In this document: one piece after another, positions 53,199-61,197 of the stretch
How positions within the stretch are numbered: position 1 is the first letter of the stretch
How the letters are laid out: each line of letters begins with the position of its first letter
Assembly: GCA_964580675.1 (NCBI GenBank)
Contig: CAZOLI010000002.1
Span: 1-64,000, forward strand
DNA from: CAZOLI01 sp964580675
Lineage (GTDB): Bacteria > Planctomycetota > MHYJ01 > CAYXQY01
DNA length: 64,000 nt
Direction: 5' to 3'
Program-made: the position numbers and the translations under genes
Notes under the pieces: model-generated
Seen by the model: only the letters and a program-made list of their open reading frames with translations
What the model was told of the DNA's origin: nothing
Databases searched by the model: none

Positions 53199-55145
53199 AT
53201 GTCCGAAGCAGATATCGTTGTTGTTACGGATGAGAATGGTTCGGAGGTTCTCTCGGTTTCCAGTGGGTACACTGATCTTTTTCCTCCTGTTGGGCGTGAG
53301 GAAATCGGTGAACCCTTCGAATGGATCCGGTTCGTGGAGGATGAGAAAAAAGGCCGGGTCGAGAATGTGGTGAAGGAAATTCGGGAGAACGGACTACAGG
53401 AACAAAAGACCGTCCGCTACCCATTAAAAGACGCCGACGGGATTACCTGGATGGAAACTGATTTCTGTCCAGTCTTTGAGGAGGAGCCAACAAATGGTCA
53501 AGCGGGGAATCGAATTATCTGTCTGCACCAAAAACTCTCCGAGGAGCAGGTACAGAAAGGAGGGGGGGGCGTTACGAAAGCGGCTTTGCTGAACATCGTG
53601 GAAAACCTGGACGAAGTCATTTTTCTTGTGGACCGAGAGAATGAGGAATATCTATTCTTCAATGAAGAAAGATACGAGGAGATTTACGGTGGAGATGCGG
53701 AAAAATTAAGTGAAGATATGGATGACTATCTGAATTATGTGCACCCGGACGATCGGGAAGATGTTGAAAACGAAGTGGCCAAATTAATTTCCGGCCAAAG
53801 AATTTCCTTTGAGTATCGCGTGAACCCGGACGAAGATTACGAGCGGTGGGTCTGGAGTCAGGGAATACCAATTAAAAACGAGGACGGGAACGTTATTCGA
53901 ACGACAGGTTTTGTGAAGGACATTACGAAAAAGAAAAAGGTGGAACAAAATCTGAGGAAAAGTGAGAATCGACTCCGTACAATTACCGAAAACATTGACG
54001 AAGTAATCTACATCGCGAATGAGGATTGGTCCGAAATGTTCGTAAACCGGGATCGGTACGAAGAGGTATTTGGCGGGGACTACGAGGATCTGATGGAAGA
54101 TCCGTTTGACTTTCTAAATTACGTGCATCCCGATGATCGTGAACGGGTCGAGACGGTACTCCAGGAATTGCAGGAAGGCATCGAAACCTCGGTGGAATAC
54201 CGGGTGAATCCCGGGGAGGATTACAGCCGGTGGGTCTGGGGACACGGGGTTCCCGTGTTTGACGATGCGGGAAACATCACCCAATACACCGGGTTTGTGA
54301 AGGACATTACACGGCGGAAGGAGATGCAGCAGCAACTTGCGGAAAGCGAGGAACGATTTCGCCAGCTGGCCGAGAACATCGAAGAGGTGTTTTACCTGCG
54401 CAGCGTGGATCCGCCAGAAGTTATTTACGTAAGCCCGGCCTACGAAAAAATATGGGGGGATGATCCAGAAGAGGTTTACAGGGATCCGCGCGCATGGAAA
54501 AAACGCATTCACCCGGAGGATCGAGCCAAGGTGGATGAGGAAATCGGAAGCCTGACAGAGGCAAATGAATATTCAGTGGAATACCGAATCATTCGGGACG
54601 ACGGGGAAGTTCGGTGGATTCGTAATCGGGGATTCCCCGTACAGCAAGAGGGTTATGGCCAGCGTCTGGCCGGGATTGCCGAAGACGTCACGGAATTTAA
54701 GGAAGTGCAGGAAGAACTCCGGGAAAGTGAGGAAAAATTTCGACAGCTCGCCGAACACGTGGACCTCGTCTTCTGGATGAGTTCGGCCGATGTGCAGGAT
54801 CTCATTTATATTAGCCCCCCATTTGAAGAAATATGGGGTCTGCCGCGAGAAGAGGTTCTCGAGAACCCGGAATTATGGATCCAGTCCGTGCATCCGGAGG
54901 ACCGTGAGGTCGTAGATTTCATTTCGGGGGAAACATACGTGGAGAAACAACCCGAAGAACTTGCCCAGGAGTATCGGATTGTTCGGCCGGACGATGAAAT
55001 TCGATGGATTCGGGATCGTGCCTTTCCGGTTCGTAATGAAAACGGTGAAGTGTACCGGTTTGCGGGTGTGGCCGAGGACATTACGGAGCTGAAGGAAAAG
55101 GAAGAGCAGTTGAAGGAAGCACAGGACAAACTCGATAATTCCTGA
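53199..55145 (+). CDS. PAS-repeat sensor protein lacking an output domain
   Basis: A soluble 648-residue protein of five consecutive PAS/PAC units: about 1-110 (diverged), 128-245, 255-372, 378-502 and 508-632. Units 2-5 show the YVHPDDRE or HPEDR motif, EYRVNPxED or EYRIxRxDxExRWI, and end in GFVKDITxxKxx or GxAEDITExKE. The chain stops after a short coiled coil (LKEAQDKLDNS), exactly where a histidine kinase or GGDEF domain normally begins. About 90 bases after the stop nothing resembling a kinase is found. It follows the sigma-54 activator on the same strand, 243 bases downstream. It may act as a sensor adaptor or be a truncated kinase. Confidence 0.88.
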   Translation: MSEADIVVVTDENGSEVLSVSSGYTDLFPPVGREEIGEPFEWIRFVEDEKKGRVENVVKEIRENGLQEQKTVRYPLKDADGITWMETDFCPVFEEEPTNGQAGNRIICLHQKLSEEQVQKGGGGVTKAALLNIVENLDEVIFLVDRENEEYLFFNEERYEEIYGGDAEKLSEDMDDYLNYVHPDDREDVENEVAKLISGQRISFEYRVNPDEDYERWVWSQGIPIKNEDGNVIRTTGFVKDITKKKKVEQNLRKSENRLRTITENIDEVIYIANEDWSEMFVNRDRYEEVFGGDYEDLMEDPFDFLNYVHPDDRERVETVLQELQEGIETSVEYRVNPGEDYSRWVWGHGVPVFDDAGNITQYTGFVKDITRRKEMQQQLAESEERFRQLAENIEEVFYLRSVDPPEVIYVSPAYEKIWGDDPEEVYRDPRAWKKRIHPEDRAKVDEEIGSLTEANEYSVEYRIIRDDGEVRWIRNRGFPVQQEGYGQRLAGIAEDVTEFKEVQEELRESEEKFRQLAEHVDLVFWMSSADVQDLIYISPPFEEIWGLPREEVLENPELWIQSVHPEDREVVDFISGETYVEKQPEELAQEYRIVRPDDEIRWIRDRAFPVRNENGEVYRFAGVAEDITELKEKEEQLKEAQDKLDNS

Positions 55146-55558
55146 GGACGCCCCGGCCCGTTATTTCAATTCCTCACCCCCTTTCTTGTTTTTTCGTGCA
55201 TCACCCCTCTGGATGACCCGTTCCGTTTTCCGAATGACAGCGGAACATGGATATGGTATTCCCCGGCCTCCTCCCATTTCCCAGAACCCGCAACGCCTGA
55301 AAAACCGGCAAAACATGACCATGAATCTTTATTTTAAATAATTTGTTTACACCCAATTCAATAAATGATGAATATTGCATCTTCAACGTGCGAGAAATCT
55401 CCTATTATTATACATATATGAGCACTTATCTAAATATATTTCTTCAATGGAATAAAAGGTCTGTTGGAATGATGGTTGCGTAAACAAAGTGTCAAAAGAA
55501 TTACAAAAGGGTGAAACTCCCTGAAATTTCCCTTCCCATTTCGAACCTCAGATGGTGT

Positions 55559-55608
55559 CCCCCGGAGGCGGGGCTACTTTTTTCCCTCCGGGGGATTTTT
55601 TCTTTTTC
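55559..55608 (+). terminator. Rho-independent terminator
   Basis: The stem CCCCCGGAGG (55559-55568) with CCTCCGGGGG (55585-55594) encloses a 16-base loop and is followed by ATTTTTTCTTTTT. The stem is perfect over 10 bp. It is on the plus strand upstream of nuoB. Confidence 0.85.
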
Positions 55609-55670
55609 CCGTTGCGTTCCGGGGTGCTGTATAAGGGGCATAACGGCCAGGAGCGGGCCTGTTAGAATAC

Positions 55671-55700
55671 TTGAAAACCATCCGTTATTACCTGTATACT
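55671..55700 (+). promoter_or_regulatory. Sigma70-like promoter of nuoB-nuoC-nuoI
   Basis: -35 TTGAAA (55671-55676), 18-base spacer, -10 TATACT (55695-55700). The leader to ATG 55756 would be about 50 bases. Confidence 0.55.
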
Positions 55701-55755
55701 TTTTTTCTCCGTTCAGCTGGTTTCCTTCCAGGTTCATTCAACCCATAGTGAACGA

Positions 55756-56307
55756 ATGGTAGAGTTAGTAGAACGAGAAGACGAGACGGACGCGAACGTA
55801 TTTCTGACCCAGGTTGACAAGATATTTAAGTGGGGGCAGCGGTGGTCTCTGTGGCCGATGACGTTTGGTCTGGCCTGTTGCGCTATTGAAATGATGGCCA
55901 CTGGTGCCTCCCGGTATGATCTGGACCGGCTCGGAGCGGGCGCATTTCGGGCCACGCCGCGTCAGTGTGACCTCATGATCGTGGCTGGCACCGTCACCAT
56001 CAAAATGGGATTCCGGGTTCGTCGGCTGTATGAACAGATGCCCGATCCGAAATTCGTGATCTCGATGGGAAGCTGCGCAACCTGTGGTGGTCCGTACTGG
56101 AACCATGGTTATCACGTTATGAAAGGGGTGGATCGTATTATTCCGGTAGACGTATACGTGCCCGGGTGTCCTCCCCGTCCCGAGCAGCTGATCGAAAGTG
56201 TGATTAAACTTCAGAAGAAAATTGACACGAAGGTTCATTCTCCCCCCATCCAGAAGATTCAGGACGCCTTCAAAGAAGAATCATTCTCCGAACCCATCGA
56301 AACGTAA
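55756..56307 (+). CDS. nuoB: NADH-quinone oxidoreductase subunit B
   Basis: Complex I subunit that carries cluster N2, the last iron-sulfur centre before quinone. The 183 residues contain WPMTFGLACCAIEMMATGAS with the paired Cys, YDLDRLGAGAFRATPRQCDL, MIVAGTVTIKM, the Cys in SMGSCATCGGPYWNHGYHV, and VPGCPPRPEQLIE. All four cluster ligands are visible. It is first of a nuoB-nuoC-nuoI cluster; nuoC follows after 6 bases. F420 and membrane-hydrogenase homologues are less similar. Confidence 0.96.
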   Translation: MVELVEREDETDANVFLTQVDKIFKWGQRWSLWPMTFGLACCAIEMMATGASRYDLDRLGAGAFRATPRQCDLMIVAGTVTIKMGFRVRRLYEQMPDPKFVISMGSCATCGGPYWNHGYHVMKGVDRIIPVDVYVPGCPPRPEQLIESVIKLQKKIDTKVHSPPIQKIQDAFKEESFSEPIET

Positions 56308-56313
56308 ACTCCG

Positions 56314-56916
56314 ATGACCATGACCGACGAAGAAATTTACGATTTGCTTCTGGACCATTTCGGTGAAGACGTAATAACGGATTACCGTGATCCGATCGGG
56401 GAACAGAAGGAGGAGCTGGACCGTAAGGAAGAGGAAATAAAGGAAATAGAGGACGAGGAGGAACGCGAGCGTGAGTTAAAGAAACTTGAACAGGAAAAGG
56501 AGGACCTGGGACACTGCGACAGCTGGATTGAGGTCAAAGTGGAAGCCATCAATGATGTGTGTCATTTTCTCAAGGACAACGAGCAACTTGCCTTCGATTA
56601 CCTGATGTGTCTGAGCGGCGTGGATTGGGGAGATGGAAAGCTCGGGGTGACGTATCATCTGCATTCCATGACCCATAAGCACAAAGTGACCCTCAAGGTT
56701 TTTTGTCCGGAGGAGGATGCGGTCGTTCCCACGGTATCGGACGTCTGGGGAGCGGCGAACTGGCACGAACGGGAAGCTTATGATATGCTGGGGATTCGGT
56801 TTGAGGATCACCCCTACATGAAGCGGATTTTCTGTCCGGAGGATTGGGAGGGGCATCCGCTCCGGAAAGATTACGAAGTGCAGGAGTATTATCGAAATAT
56901 TCGGGTTCCCTACTGA
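56314..56916 (+). CDS. nuoC: NADH-quinone oxidoreductase subunit C with acidic coiled-coil insert
   Basis: Peripheral-arm subunit of complex I, 200 residues. The conserved C-terminal block is clear: VWGAANWHEREAYDMLGIRF, PYMKRIFCPEDWEGHPLRKDY. The N-terminal region (about 22-65) instead carries an insertion of nearly pure Glu, Lys and Arg with a coiled-coil look (EQKEELDRKEEEIKEIEDEE...), which I do not know from other NuoC proteins. In many genomes nuoD follows or is fused to nuoC; here nuoI follows after 14 bases. Confidence 0.93.
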   Translation: MTMTDEEIYDLLLDHFGEDVITDYRDPIGEQKEELDRKEEEIKEIEDEEERERELKKLEQEKEDLGHCDSWIEVKVEAINDVCHFLKDNEQLAFDYLMCLSGVDWGDGKLGVTYHLHSMTHKHKVTLKVFCPEEDAVVPTVSDVWGAANWHEREAYDMLGIRFEDHPYMKRIFCPEDWEGHPLRKDYEVQEYYRNIRVPY

Positions 56917-56930
56917 CGAAAAACGACCCC

Positions 56931-57881
56931 ATGTTTGAAGCCATCACAACATACTTTCGAAACATCCTGGCCACGGTCTTTTCCGTCAGTGGCGCGATGT
57001 TTGTTGGGTTAAAGACGTTCCTGCGCCCTGACGTTACAACGGAATATCCACGGGAACGATGGGATGTACCGGATGGGTCCCGGATGAAATTGTACAATAA
57101 TATTGACGACTGTATCGGTTGCTACAAATGTTCCCGGATCTGCCCCACTGATTGCATAGAAATTGAAACAATCAAGGCGCCGGATGGGGTGGACCTCGGA
57201 AAGGCCTCCACGGGAAACCCCCTGAACTTCTGGGTGACCAAGTTTGACATCGACATGGTCAAGTGCTGTTACTGCGATTTGTGCACCACCGTGTGTCCAA
57301 CCGAGTGTCTCGTGATGACCAAGGCGTATGAAGGAGGGGCTTATGATCGGGGCAACCTTATATATCACTTCTCCGACATCGATAGCGAGCAGATGGAGGA
57401 GATTAACAAAATCCTGGAGGAGGACGAGAAGGACGAGGAAGCTGAGGAGGAGGCCGCTTCGACGGATGTGGACGCCGGTGACAGTGAGGCAACCGTAAAA
57501 ACCGTTACCCGGTACGAACCGGAACAATCGACGGACGAGCTTTCAGCAAAAGAGCGAATTGAACTTCGGTTGCTTCAGAGGGGGAAGGTTGAGGAGTCCG
57601 AGGTCAGTGTTTCGTTCCAGAAAGTGGAGGAAGAGGTTCGCGAAGAACCCGACGCATCCACGGGTCAGCCGGCAACAGACACCAAAGAGCCGGCCGAGAC
57701 GGACACGGAGGAACCGGACGAAACAACGGAGGACACGGAGGAGGCCGCCGAAGCGGACGAGGAGGAACCGGCTGAAGACGATACGGAGTCGGATTCGGCC
57801 GGAGACAGTTACGTAAAGGACGAAAGCAAACCCGTCAAAGAGCGAATTCGGGAGCGACTTGAAATGAGGGGCAAACTCTAG
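56931..57881 (+). CDS. nuoI: NADH-quinone oxidoreductase subunit I with long acidic tail
   Basis: Complex I ferredoxin-like subunit carrying clusters N6a and N6b. The protein is 316 residues from ATG 56931. An N-terminal amphipathic helix (1-30) and TTEYPRERW are followed by two 4Fe-4S motifs, CIGCYKCSRICPTDCIE (61-77) and CCYCDLCTTVCPTECL (112-127). Typical NuoI ends near residue 150-170. This one goes on for about 160 acidic residues, with two related blocks, KERIELRLLQRGK (about 207-219) and KERIRERLEMRGK near the end. It is the last nuo gene of the cluster; the tail may dock another protein. Confidence 0.93.
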   Translation: MFEAITTYFRNILATVFSVSGAMFVGLKTFLRPDVTTEYPRERWDVPDGSRMKLYNNIDDCIGCYKCSRICPTDCIEIETIKAPDGVDLGKASTGNPLNFWVTKFDIDMVKCCYCDLCTTVCPTECLVMTKAYEGGAYDRGNLIYHFSDIDSEQMEEINKILEEDEKDEEAEEEAASTDVDAGDSEATVKTVTRYEPEQSTDELSAKERIELRLLQRGKVEESEVSVSFQKVEEEVREEPDASTGQPATDTKEPAETDTEEPDETTEDTEEAAEADEEEPAEDDTESDSAGDSYVKDESKPVKERIRERLEMRGKL

Positions 57882-58030
57882 GCTCCTCCCTCAGGCTGTT
57901 TTCATTGAGGGGCACGACTGTTTGGGCCGGCCTGATATCCAGCAGTCGGTCCAGCGGACGTCGAACTTCGCCTGTTTTTGCATCCATCCGAGGTAGAGGT
58001 CCCACCCCTTTTGTTATAAGCAAAGCCATC

Positions 58031-58795
58031 TTGTGTAAATTTTCTTTTCGAAACGTCTTCCTCCCTGTTCTTATTTCCGCATCCCTTTTTCTGTTGGCCG
58101 GATGTACCGCGTCCAACCCGCTTTACTCCCGCCCGGAAGACACGCAGGGGACACCGAGAATCCGTGAACCGGAAAAGCTCGGGATCGTCTGTGTGAATAC
58201 CTCTCTGTACCGTCTGACAACCGGAGGCGTTCCGGAGAAGGATTTTGGGATTTCCGATCAAGTACGAGGGGAAATTGTGTCAGAAATAGGGGATCGGCTG
58301 GAAACGCACCTGACCGAGGATGCAATTCTCTTTCCCGTTTCGGGAATTCAGGAAGACATCAATAATTTCGCACCCGTCCGAAGTTATATGGAGGCCACCG
58401 TCAGAGGAATCAACCAGATGTACATTAGGAGACGGCGCAAAAAGTTGCTTGATGGTTATGTGCTTCATCCACGATTAAAAAATGTAAAAAAGGAGGGGTT
58501 CACTCACCTGATCTTTTTTGGTGCGGAGGGGTACTTCGGTAGTTCAGGATATCAGGCCGTTTCCTGGACTCGAGCAGCTGTTGGATTTTTGCTGGGCCAA
58601 ATTATGGTGCCGGTCCTGGACGCCGGTTACATGTGGGTGGCGATGGCCGATCTTGAATTGGGGGAAATTACCTATTTTAACACCAACCTTCCGACCACGA
58701 GAAACGTGACGTTAACGGATCAAGGAGAGCGGGAGAAATTGATCGACGTGCTTCTTCAGCCCATATTGGAGTCATGGGAGAACACCGGAAAATGA
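58031..58795 (+). CDS. Lipoprotein of unknown function
   Basis: A predicted lipoprotein of about 254 residues if it starts at TTG 58031, which places the signal peptide (MCKFSFRNVFLPVLISASLF) directly before lipobox LLAGC. An open frame extends back to TTG 57905 but adds a basic stretch that no signal peptide needs. The mature part has IREPEKLGIVCVNTSLYRL, a conserved-looking region THLIFFGAEGYFG and a hydrophobic patch near 190-210. I do not recognise the family. Its stop overlaps the ATG of the M48 protease gene. Confidence 0.7.
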   Translation: MCKFSFRNVFLPVLISASLFLLAGCTASNPLYSRPEDTQGTPRIREPEKLGIVCVNTSLYRLTTGGVPEKDFGISDQVRGEIVSEIGDRLETHLTEDAILFPVSGIQEDINNFAPVRSYMEATVRGINQMYIRRRRKKLLDGYVLHPRLKNVKKEGFTHLIFFGAEGYFGSSGYQAVSWTRAAVGFLLGQIMVPVLDAGYMWVAMADLELGEITYFNTNLPTTRNVTLTDQGEREKLIDVLLQPILESWENTGK

Positions 58796-59973
58796 GCCGC
58801 CACCGCCCCGTTATTCTCATTTTGTTTCTGGCCTTACCGGGTTCTGTCCTTGCCTGTTCGGCACCCGAGGTAAAACCGGCCACGGAGGAGGAAGTGGAGC
58901 CGGGAGAATCCGACGCGGAACGCCGGCTCTGGAAGGCCGCCGAGGAAGAAATTCAGCGAATCAAGGTATCCGGGCTCCTGTGGAAGGACGAGGACGTTCG
59001 TTCGTATCTGAACGACGTTCTGCGAGCGGTTTTGCCGGAATCGACAAGAACGAAATTTTCATTCCAGGTTTATGTATTAAAACATCCCGATCCGAACGCG
59101 TTTGCGTTCCCGAACGGAACGATTTTTGTTCACACCGGATTGCTCTCCCGGATGACAAACGAGGCACAGCTGGCCACGATTCTTGGACACGAGGCTGTAC
59201 ACGCAATTTTTCGACACACAACGGAGCACATGGGGAACGTAAAGCGAAAGACGGCGGGGCTTCGCTGGATGAGCATACTTGCCGCCCCACTTGGCGAGAT
59301 TGGCCAGATTGGTTATCTCTTTGCAAGATTGACGACAGTTGCGGCCATATTTGGTTTCAGTCGAGATCTGGAACGGGAGGCCGATAAAGTGGGGTTTCGT
59401 TATCTTCGGGAAGCCGGCTACGACCCGCGGGAGGCGCCTGAGGTGTTCCGGTTGCTCAATATGAGTCCGGATCGTGACCGGGATCGGCCGCCGTATCTGT
59501 ACTCGACGCACCCCCGGAACAAAGAGCGCCGAAACTACCTGAAGAAACGGCTGGAATCGATGGACGGTGAACCGGAGGGTCGGAGGAAACCGAATACGTA
59601 TGCCAGGATGGTTGAAGAAATTACGTTGTGGAATGCAAGACGGAACATTGAACGGTATTATTTGCGGACGGCTCGAATAGAGCTGGATCGAATTCTGGAG
59701 AGGAAGCCCGAGCATCCGGTTGTGTATTCTCTTCTTGCCCGTTCCTATCTGGATGCACGACCTCCACGGCTGGAGAAGGCGACCAAGCACCTTGAACAGG
59801 CTCGCGATTACGGTTATTCATCGCCCAGGTATCATCTTCTGAAGGGGCAAATATATCTGAAAAAAGAGAAGGATTCTGACGCAGCAGAATCGTTCCGTGA
59901 ATATCTTGAGGAGCGTCCCGATTCTCCGTATGCCCCGATGCTGGAAACTTTTCTTTCGGACCTCAATAATTAA
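58792..59973 (+). CDS. M48-family metalloprotease with TPR region, lipoprotein
   Basis: A zinc peptidase of the BepA/LoiP type that degrades or helps assemble outer-membrane proteins. It has 393 residues from ATG 58792, overlapping the previous stop as ATGA; an earlier ATG at 58774 lacks support. The signal and lipobox are LFLALPGSVLAC. The catalytic HEAVH lies in ILGHEAVHAIFRHTTEH (about 132-148), the third zinc ligand in SRDLEREADKVGFRYL, and STHPRNKERRNYL follows. TPR-like helices fill about 275-390. It fits with lptE and the lipoproteins nearby as an envelope-maintenance set. Confidence 0.93.
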   Translation: MSRHRPVILILFLALPGSVLACSAPEVKPATEEEVEPGESDAERRLWKAAEEEIQRIKVSGLLWKDEDVRSYLNDVLRAVLPESTRTKFSFQVYVLKHPDPNAFAFPNGTIFVHTGLLSRMTNEAQLATILGHEAVHAIFRHTTEHMGNVKRKTAGLRWMSILAAPLGEIGQIGYLFARLTTVAAIFGFSRDLEREADKVGFRYLREAGYDPREAPEVFRLLNMSPDRDRDRPPYLYSTHPRNKERRNYLKKRLESMDGEPEGRRKPNTYARMVEEITLWNARRNIERYYLRTARIELDRILERKPEHPVVYSLLARSYLDARPPRLEKATKHLEQARDYGYSSPRYHLLKGQIYLKKEKDSDAAESFREYLEERPDSPYAPMLETFLSDLNN

Positions 59974-60051
59974 CATGGCTTTACACGCTCCACGGACAGG
60001 AAACTGGGGGTTTTTTCTGGACGAACATAGATTTTTCCAGGTCCTATTCCC

Positions 60052-60671
60052 ATGACGTTCAAACGAATTTCCTCTTCGACTGTGAGAGAAACGGTGAAAC
60101 CACGGAACGTGTTTTCGTTTCGGTGCTTGGTGTTCATGATGCTGCTGGCCGGAGTGGGGCCGGTGCTGTTGACTGGCTGTGCCAGCTCGGAGAATCCACG
60201 GGAAAACTGGACACAGAGACGGTTTGGTAAAGTTATATACGAAACCCCTCCCGGCTGGGTGCCGATTGAGAAAAAAGATTCAACACTGTTCTCCAAGTCG
60301 GGAAGGGAACTCCATTTTATAAAACTTGAGCGTGTTCGGAAGGGGACGAAGTACGATTACATTAACCGGAAGTTAAAAACGAATGAGAGGTGGTATCAGC
60401 TGGCGAAGAATGAGTTAAACAACCTCAAGAACAACCCTGAATTTTCGATGGTGGAACTGAAGTTGCAGAAAAAAATTCCGCGGATGGGGTCTGATGGATT
60501 TCTAATGAAAGTACGTATTATGGATACTCAGGGGATGAGGTACCTTCGCTGGATCGTTGGTGGCGTAACGTCAAATTTTTTGTACAGGGTGACGGTGGAG
60601 GCGGAGAGATACGGACATTACTCAACCCTTCGGGAAAATTTTATGAACTTCCTCGCCTCTCTGAAATTTGC
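60052..60671 (+). CDS. Lipoprotein of unknown function, 3' end lost in a gap
   Basis: A predicted lipoprotein with a long N-terminus; the hydrophobic stretch and lipobox LVFMMLLAGVGPVLLTGC reach Cys 44. The mature part contains KVIYETPPGWVPIEKKDSTL and a run of Lys-rich helices, resembling proteins with a PsbP/DUF1795-like beta fold, though I cannot name a family. The frame is cut by an N run at 60672. Reading across that run joins it to the LptE fragment in one frame, but this is a coincidence of the gap length. Confidence 0.7.
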
Positions 60672-60771
60672 NNNNNNNNNNNNNNNNNNNNNNNNNNNNN
60701 NNNNNNNNNNNNNNNNNNNNNNNNNNNNNNNNNNNNNNNNNNNNNNNNNNNNNNNNNNNNNNNNNNNNNNN
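60672..60771. other. Scaffold gap of 100 N between two genes
   Basis: The flanks do not overlap. The left flank is inside one lipoprotein gene and the right flank inside a different one (lptE), so real sequence is missing. The gap happens to keep frame (100 N), which creates a false 381-residue fusion. Confidence 0.9.
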
Positions 60772-61197
60772 CGCAGTTCCGGTTTATACAGAAAGGAACA
60801 GACCGTTGCCGTTCCCGTTTTTCGCAATGATACGCTGTGGCGAAAACTGGAGGACGATCTTACCCGTGAAGTGGTGAATCAGATTGCGGAGCGGACCCCC
60901 TATCAACTGCAGGATCCGGACCGGTCGGATCTCGTAATTGAGGGAGAAATCGTAAATTTTAATCAACCGGTATTATCGGAGGATCGTCTGGACCGTGTCA
61001 TTCGTTCATCCGCAAAGTACACGGTTCGGGTAAAAATTCGGGATCGTGAATCCGGAGACGTTGTCCGAACCGGGAAAAAAACGTTTCGTGCTCCATTTAG
61101 CGGTCAGCGCGGAGAGAGTACCGTGACCGCCCGCCGGGAAGCGGTGGAACGAATCGGTCGATGGGTCACGAGATTACTGGAGAAATCCCAATGGTAG
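60772..61197 (+). CDS. lptE: LPS-assembly lipoprotein LptE, 5' end lost in a gap
   Basis: LptE sits in the outer-membrane LptD barrel and helps deliver LPS to the surface. The remaining 141 residues carry the family block VAVPVFRNDTLWRKLEDDLT with REVVNQIAERTPYQL, DRSDLVIEGEIVNFNQPVLS, and a basic end with TARREAVERIGRWVTRLL. The N-terminus with signal peptide is missing in the gap. Its stop overlaps the folP ATG. LptE implies an LPS-bearing outer membrane. Confidence 0.85.
   Translation, partial: RSSGLYRKEQTVAVPVFRNDTLWRKLEDDLTREVVNQIAERTPYQLQDPDRSDLVIEGEIVNFNQPVLSEDRLDRVIRSSAKYTVRVKIRDRESGDVVRTGKKTFRAPFSGQRGESTVTARREAVERIGRWVTRLLEKSQW

Larger units (their letters stand above)
55146..55755. 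other. Intergenic region with AT-rich tract, terminator and nuoB promoter
   Basis: No gene in 610 bases. An AT-rich stretch (about 55320-55500) precedes a strong terminator (55559-55608), and the nuoB promoter lies at 55671-55700. The terminator is more than 400 bases from the PAS gene, so a short transcript ending there is possible. Confidence 0.5.

Noticed and set aside
60052..61197. One 381-residue lipoprotein spanning the N run
   Set aside because: The two halves belong to different families, and the right half is LptE. The frame is kept only by the artificial gap length.
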